From assembly GCA_035578905.1 (NCBI GenBank), contig JAQJVL010000124.1:1-64000 (forward strand): a stretch of DNA of 64,000 nucleotides, read 5' to 3'. Under the pieces are notes generated by a model. It worked only from the letters and a program-made list of their open reading frames with translations, was not told where the DNA came from and made no database searches. Positions 57,936 through 64,000 of the stretch are shown here, piece by piece. This DNA is from Stictocephala bisonia (Eukaryota > Arthropoda > Insecta > Hemiptera > Membracidae). Positions within the stretch are counted from its first letter, which is position 1. The number at the start of each line of letters is the position of its first letter. The translations under genes and the position numbers were made by a program.

Positions 57936-60055
57936 TGAGTTTAGTTATTGCTGGAGAACAATGTGTCACTCGTTGCTTGTTGTGCTAGTTTAGTTATTGC
58001 TGGAGAACAATGTGTCACTCGCTGCTTGTTGTGCCAGTTTAGTTATTGCTGGAGAACAATGTGTCACTCGCTGCTTGTTGTGCCAGTTTAGTTATTACTG
58101 GAGAAACATGTGTCACTCACTGCTTGTTTGTGCCAGTTTAGTTATTTCTGGAGAACAATGTGTCACTCGCCTGCTTGTTTGTGCTAGTTTAGTTATTACT
58201 GGAGAAACAATGTTGTCACTCACTGCTTGTTGTGCCAGTTTAGTTATTACTGGAGAACAATGTGTCACTCACTGCTTGTTGTGCCAGTTTAGTTATTACT
58301 GTTAGAACAATGTGTCATCGCTGCTTGTCTGTCAGTTTCAGTTATTACTGGAAGAACAATGTGTCACTCACTGCTTGTTTGTGCCAGTTTATTTACTACT
58401 GGAGAACAATGTGTCACTCACTGCTTGTTGTGCCAGTTTAGTTATTACTGGAGAACAATGTGTCACTCGCTGCTTGTTGTGCCAGTTTAGTTATTACTGG
58501 GAACTAATGTGTCACTCGCTGCTTGTTGTGCCAGTTTAGTTATTACTGGAGAACAATGTGTCACTCACTGCTTGTTGTGCCAGTTTAGTTATTACTGGAG
58601 AACAATGTGTCACTCACTGCTTGTTGTGCCAGTTTAGTTATTACTGGAGAACAATGTGTCACTCGCTGCTTGTTGTGCCAGTTTAGTTATTACTGGAGAA
58701 CAATGTGTCACTCACTGCTTGTTGTGCCAGTTTAGTTATTACTGGAGAACAATGTGTCACTCACTGCTTGTTGTGCCAGTTTAGTTACTACTGGAGAACA
58801 ATGTGTCACTCACTGCTTGTTGTGCCAGTTTAGTTACTACTGGAGAACAATGTGTCACTCACTGCTTGTTGTGCCAGTTCAGTTATTACTGGAGAACAAT
58901 GTGTCACTCGCTGCTTGTTGTGCCAGTTTAGTTATTACTGGATAACAATGTGTCACTCACTGCTTGTTGTGCCAGTTTAGTTATTACTGGAGAACAATGT
59001 GTCACTCACTGCTTGTTGTGCCAGTTTAGTTATTACTGGAGAACAATGTGTCACCTACTGCTTGTTGTGCCAGTTTAGTTATTACTGGAGAACAATGTGT
59101 CACTCACTGCTTGTTGTGCCAGTTTAGTTATTTCTGGAGAACAATGTGTCACTCGCTGCTTGTTGTGCTAGTTTAGTTATTACTGGAGAACAATGTGTCA
59201 CTCACTGCTTGTTGTGCCAGTTTAGTTATTACTGGAGAACAATGTGTCACTCACTGCTTGTTGTGCCAGTTTAGTTATTACTGGAGAACAATGTGTCACT
59301 CACTGCTTGTTGTGCCAGTTTAGTTATTACTGGAGAACAATGTGTCACTCACTGCTTGTTATGCCAGTTTTGTTATTACTGGAGAACAATGTGTCACTCG
59401 CTGCTTGTTGTGCCAGTTTAGTTATTACTGGAGAACAATGTGTCACTCACTGCTTGTTGTGCCAGTTTAGTTATTGCTGGAGAACAATGTGTCACTCGCT
59501 GCTTGTTGTGTCAGTTTAGTTATTACTGGAGAACAATTTGTCACTCACTGCTTGTTGTGCCAGTTTAGTTATTACTGGAGATTAATATGTCACTCACTGC
59601 TTGTTGTTCCAGTTTAGTTATTGCTGGAGAACAATGTGTCACTCGCTGCTTGTTGTGCCAGTTTAGTTATTACTGGAGAACAATGTGTCACTCACTGCTT
59701 GTTGTGCCAGTTTAGTTATTGCTGGTGAACAATGTGTCACTCACTGCTTGTTGTGCCAGTTTAGTTATTGCTGGAGAACAATGTGTCACTCGCTGCTTGT
59801 TGTGCCAGTTTAGTTATTACTGGAGAACAATGTGTCACTCACTGCTTGTTGTGCCAGTTTAGTTATTGCTGGAGAACAATGTGTCACTCGCTGCTTGTTG
59901 TGCCAGTTTAGTTATTACTGGAGAACAATGTGTCACTCACTGCTTGTTGTGCCAGTTTAGTTATTACTGGAGAACAATGTGTCACTCACTGCTTGTTGTG
60001 CCAGTTTAGTTATTGCTGGAGAACAATGTCACTCGCTGCTTGTTGTGCCAGTTTA
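57936..60055. repeat. 49-bp satellite array, about 43 copies, in a SCaMC intron
   Basis: Head-to-tail 49-bp unit (GCCAGTTTAGTTATTACTGG plus AGAACAATGTGTCACTC and ACTGCTTGTTGT), with ACTCAC/ACTCGC and TTACTGG/TTGCTGG variants that alternate in blocks. The left end is more degenerate (57936-58400). It lies between exon 5 and the exon-4 copy B. Confidence 0.97.
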
Positions 60056-60399
60056 TTAGTTCATTTTCTGTTCCCGCCATTTTTGTAGGAGGGGTGACTG
60101 TAGTAAGTGATAATGTTTTGTAGTTAGCCATTTAGGTGTGTGATTATTTAGTCTTTCATAATTTAATGTGTCAAGAAAGTATATCCTCCATATTCTACAG
60201 AACAGGTTTGATTGCATTTTTCCCTTTATAATATTTTCTTATTTTAAAATTAGGTTATAGCTTTGATTTTATAATACACACAACATACGTGTAAATAATC
60301 AAGGGTTTTACCTCTTATTTCTTAAAAATGCTCTTCGAAATAGTATTTTTGTTAAACAATATGGATTTTTAAAAGATGTTCAGCATCATGGAAAGCATC

Positions 60400-63300
60400 T
60401 GCAAAACCTTGAGAGTTTTATAAGTTTAATTAATTACCCATCAGAAACAGTACAATGTTAGAATGTCTTTCTCCAAAATACCAAAAAAGTTTTTAAGAAA
60501 TTGCTTAACATTTTTTTTTATATTGATTAACAGAATCCCATAAATTGAATTAGTCTATAAGACTTCATAAATTCTCATAGAAAACATTTACAGTTTATGA
60601 TTTTCCACAAGTATATAAACAGAAGAAAAATTGCTTAGCGCAATCTGTCTGGATCTAATTGTGATTTTAGACGATCAAAGTTTCAAATTTCATGATAAGT
60701 AAAACTAACATAACTTTCATTTTATGTTTTTTCAATAAAACAAATTCTTTACAGTTTTTTATTTTTTACTGCTTTATATTCTATAACTTTTGTTGAAATG
60801 AGCTCATTTTACGAATTTTGACTACTTGAAATAAAAAATATATATTGCCAATTTCAAACAAGATTAGCTAATTCAGGTGTATTTTTGTCCCTTGATATAC
60901 ATGATTTTGTTTTGGATTTTTCCAATCAACTACTGTTAAATTAATTCAGAGATATTTGGTTGGTATAGTATGAAACGTTTTGATTGGAGCTGCCATAGTA
61001 TGAGGTATAATTAGGCAGTAAAAAAATTACAAGTACACAAGATTTCTCTTATCTATGACACAACAAAATGATGATTTTCAAATCTTGTTGGCTCCTTCTA
61101 ACAACTGTTGATTTCAGAAAGTATATTTCAAACTAAAATGACAGGACATCCTTATCAATATCCCTTGGCCAAATGATGCAAAAAGTAATATGTATATAAA
61201 AAATTATGTTGTAATTTTTATGGAATACACGAGCTATAAAATATAATCCGAGATATTTATACAATTAAACTGAAACAATAAACCACAATATCAAAATGCA
61301 ATTATGCTCACGTTACAAGTTGACGATAAAGAAAAATCAGTACTGTGTCTCACATATACTAGACAATTTTCATTTCGTTTTTGTAGCCTCAAATCATAAT
61401 GAAATTGAAATTAATCTATGTTATATAGTCATATTGGCATTTTGTCAGCTATGATTTATTATTTTAAATATATATAAAAAGCTGTAATATAATTATTTTC
61501 AGAAAAGGTCTCCTGTCACAGAGCTGAATCCAATCCATCGAACCATTTAATACCTGCCTCACTGATTTTATTAAAGCTAGCTAATCTCTCCCTAAAAGAG
61601 CATAGGGGGCAATCTGTAACTATGTGACCCCGTTGATACTCTCAGCAATCCCATGACAGATCTAGGGTCAATTCACATTTATATTTCCAAGTTTGACTAA
61701 GTTTTGTCAATTAGTTCTAAAAACATCCTCAATCAAAATAAATTCTCAAATTGATACTGATCTCTTCATGATCCAGCTCCAGTTACACGGTTAGAAGTAG
61801 TCTACAATAGAAAATTTCTGAAGGAATTATTGTTTGGGGAGTATCAGATTTAGCTCTATAATTTTTTATTCAATCCATTTATTTTTTAACTTATCGGGAA
61901 GAACCACTTCTTTAAGTGACAAAACTTCAAAAATCTTATGACCTCTTACCTCATAACATGCCAGATCGATGCCTGCGTATGGGATAATGCCGATCATATT
62001 TGGGATGTATCCTCTGTAGAAGCTCTTCACACCTTCATTCTTTAAGATCTTCGTAGCAGCATCCATTATGCTTTTGTACCTGAAATAAAAAATTGATATT
62101 ACATTTTTTAAATGTTGTGAAAAAGATAACTAGTTTTTTTTTTTCAGAACAAATTAATAAAACTAATAATCTTTTGCATTTCATTAACTTCTGTAAAACA
62201 ATTTTATATCCACGCCCAAGACTATTCCCCATGAGAAAAAAATTGAAGTGTACTAAATTGCATAGACATTGAAAGCTAGTATTCTTTAGTATCATCTCTC
62301 ATGATTATGATTGACAAGAATTTGTATTGCCCCTCTAATGACAAATCTAGCAAACACCAGCTGTTTGTGTTGTACAGTGGACTTCTCACATGTGGCCAAT
62401 CTTACTTGCTTACTATAACTTCAGTTCTATGGGTCTATATCAATAATTTTTATTTTGTAATTTATTACTGCCGGATATTTCTGATTAACTTCATATTTTC
62501 TTAGCAGTAAAGATACTTACTTCAATTACATAACTTTGATTTATCACACATCATAAATAAACAAAGTTTCCGATTCTATATAAATATAAAATAATTCTGA
62601 AACAATTAATATGTAATTTTTTTATCTCGTAAGTTGACATTTCCTTCCCTATTGAATACATTATTATTTAAAATATTACCCTTGATCATATACACCTACA
62701 ATAGATATTCTATCTAATAAGGATATTTGTGCCTGTAATTTTGTTACTTAGTGAGGCCCGTAACCACAGCTGGTTTAAACTGCATTACATTTACATGGGA
62801 ATACACTAGCGTACCACAAAACAGCTGATATTTTAACACTTAAAATTTATCATTGGGTGGGAAATCTATTTCAGTATAAAATCAACTATAATACTTAAAA
62901 ATCATACCTCTACACTCCCCGCATCACATGACTGATCTAGTGTCTATTCTCTATGAGGGAGGTTTATCCTACCTACAGGTATTGATGGATCGTTACTAAG
63001 GAACTCATTTCGTCCATCAAAACTGTCCCATGCTATGGCCCAGCTATTATTGGGCAAGGGGTTTGATCTGCTCAACTGGAAAGCTTATGTGGAGGTGGGT
63101 TCCGGTATTTTAAGGGACCATTCTGATGTAGCAGATCCTATGTAATAGGGAGGTTCAAGACCTTAATCAATTCTTATGACATCTTATCTCTGGAGAAGCT
63201 ATACTGCACAGCACTGAGAGCTAAGAAAGTGAAGATGCTATGAGAGTGCCTCTTATAGCTCTCCCGACTCTATTAAGTTGAGCAGATAAAGTTTTTTTTT

Positions 63301-64000
63301 TTTTTCAAACTATAAAATTCTTAAAATTTACAATCATGAATACAAATACATATATTTTAATAAATTGAAAAGGATATTGTCTATACTGTTCTTTATCATT
63401 CTTGCTAGGTCTCAGTTTTCAATGATAAATATGAAAAACAAAAAAAAACCCAAAATCATAATTTAAATGCCATATTATAATAATAATAAGGGAAAATTAT
63501 AATTATCTGGCCGTTGAGTATATTTACAATTCTAAACCAATATTTTTAAAAAAAATTTAAATCATAAAAATGTATTTGTAGAAGAAAAAATATAGGTCCT
63601 CCAAGGCTAAGTCTGTTTGGAGGTTCCAGTTCACTTTATTAAATATAATGTCAAAGCAGCGACCAATACATCGTTTGAAAAAAATCGTTGTTTGAAAAAA
63701 CAAACTATATCAGTTCATTAAAACAAAATGTACATTTAAAGAAAATGTAAAAAACTTAAAACTATGCAACTTGCTTATTATTTATATTTAACAAAACTTA
63801 GTTACATTGTGCAGAAAAATAAACATATAACTTCTTGATAAATACATTTGTGTTTAAAAAATATAGAAAATTATTTATACAACTCACTTAATTAAACTTA
63901 AATATTTTAAAAGACATCTATATTTTCAATTTCAAGCAGCCATTTCTTGAGCTTTTTCAAAAATACTCCTTTGCTTTTTGATACTTTAATGCTGCTTGGA
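60400..64000. repeat. Duplicated block, copy B (runs off window)
   Basis: Counterpart of 9172-12800 with an offset of 51,200-51,227 bp. Differences include the 38-nt loss in exon 4B, an 8-bp difference near 61636, a 6-9 bp insertion near 62998 and homopolymer length changes. It begins about 345 bp after the end of the 49-bp satellite and is still matching copy A at base 64000. Confidence 0.95.
61950..62079 (-). pseudogene. SCaMC: SCaMC exon 4, shortened copy B
   Basis: Second copy of SCaMC exon 4 inside the 3.6-kb duplication. Compared with copy A it lacks 38 nt at its 5' end, the part coding for [12 protein letters not shown], and a new acceptor (atttcag) now sits directly before GTACAAAAGC. 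At 130 nt the exon is no longer a multiple of three. If it is joined to an exon ending in phase 0, as exon 3 does, it runs out of frame and stops after about 14 codons. The remaining sequence ([30 protein letters not shown]) is otherwise the same as copy A. It may be a disabled duplicate or a haplotype or assembly variant. Exon 3 for this copy would lie beyond the window. Confidence 0.8.

Noticed and set aside
57997..59519. Several 60-100 codon frames rich in Leu, Cys and Ser
   Set aside because: Translations of the 49-bp satellite.

Overview
The window looks like nuclear DNA of an arthropod, most likely an insect. It is strongly AT-rich, its genes have introns, several tandem satellites and DNA transposons are present, and there is a possible insect-type gustatory receptor fragment. 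I cannot name the species.

Host genes. The only well-supported cellular gene is a minus-strand mitochondrial carrier of the SCaMC type (SLC25A24/25-like, ATP-Mg/Pi carrier). Its exons are out of order. Exons 1-4 lie at 17290-10724, and the last two exons lie at 57655-56516, to the right of exon 1. A second, shortened copy of exon 4 lies at 62079-61950, next to the last two exons. The exon lengths sum to a clean 948-nt frame (315 aa plus stop) only when exons 1-4 of the left block are combined with exons 5-6 of the right block. The cause is a 3.6-kb duplication: 9172-12800 matches 60400-64000 and runs off the window. This is either a real partial tandem duplication with a 51-kb offset or two haplotypes wrongly placed in series. 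A degraded candidate gustatory receptor lies at 54.3-55.3 kb, and a RING-finger exon relic lies at 4.3 kb.

Mobile DNA. At 22.4-32.6 kb there is a three-level nest. A KRBA2-like integrase pseudogene is split by a 9.5-kb element with terminal inverted repeats of about 480 bp. That element is in turn interrupted by a 2.4-kb Tc1/mariner-type element flanked by TA. The 9.5-kb element carries one long gene on the minus strand, broken by about six frameshifts. In order it encodes two Cys/His zinc modules, a large central domain, a PIN/FEN-like nuclease domain and a C-terminal CXC domain. This is the most interesting system in the window. A Mutator-like transposase gene with three frameshifts sits at 35.2-37.0 kb. 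Two LINE reverse-transcriptase relics lie inside SCaMC introns. Two or more tRNA-derived SINE-like families and three foldback or MITE-like elements (1.06-1.60, 45.84-46.08 and 48.63-49.10 kb) are also present.

Satellites. Arrays have periods of 89 bp (20.5-21.8 kb), 37 bp (38.7-41.9 kb, with a 222-bp higher-order repeat), 96 bp (49.8-50.7 kb, with a 192-bp dimer), 49 bp (57.9-60.05 kb, inside a SCaMC intron), 129 bp (17.6-18.0 kb) and 22 bp (19.2 kb). There is also a (CA)n tract at 9.0 kb, directly beside the duplication edge. The stretch at 1.75-3.4 kb is made of long A, T, G and C homopolymers and looks like poor consensus sequence rather than biology.

The rest is AT-rich intergenic or intronic DNA in which I see no supported genes. 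All translations, boundaries and repeat alignments were done by eye.
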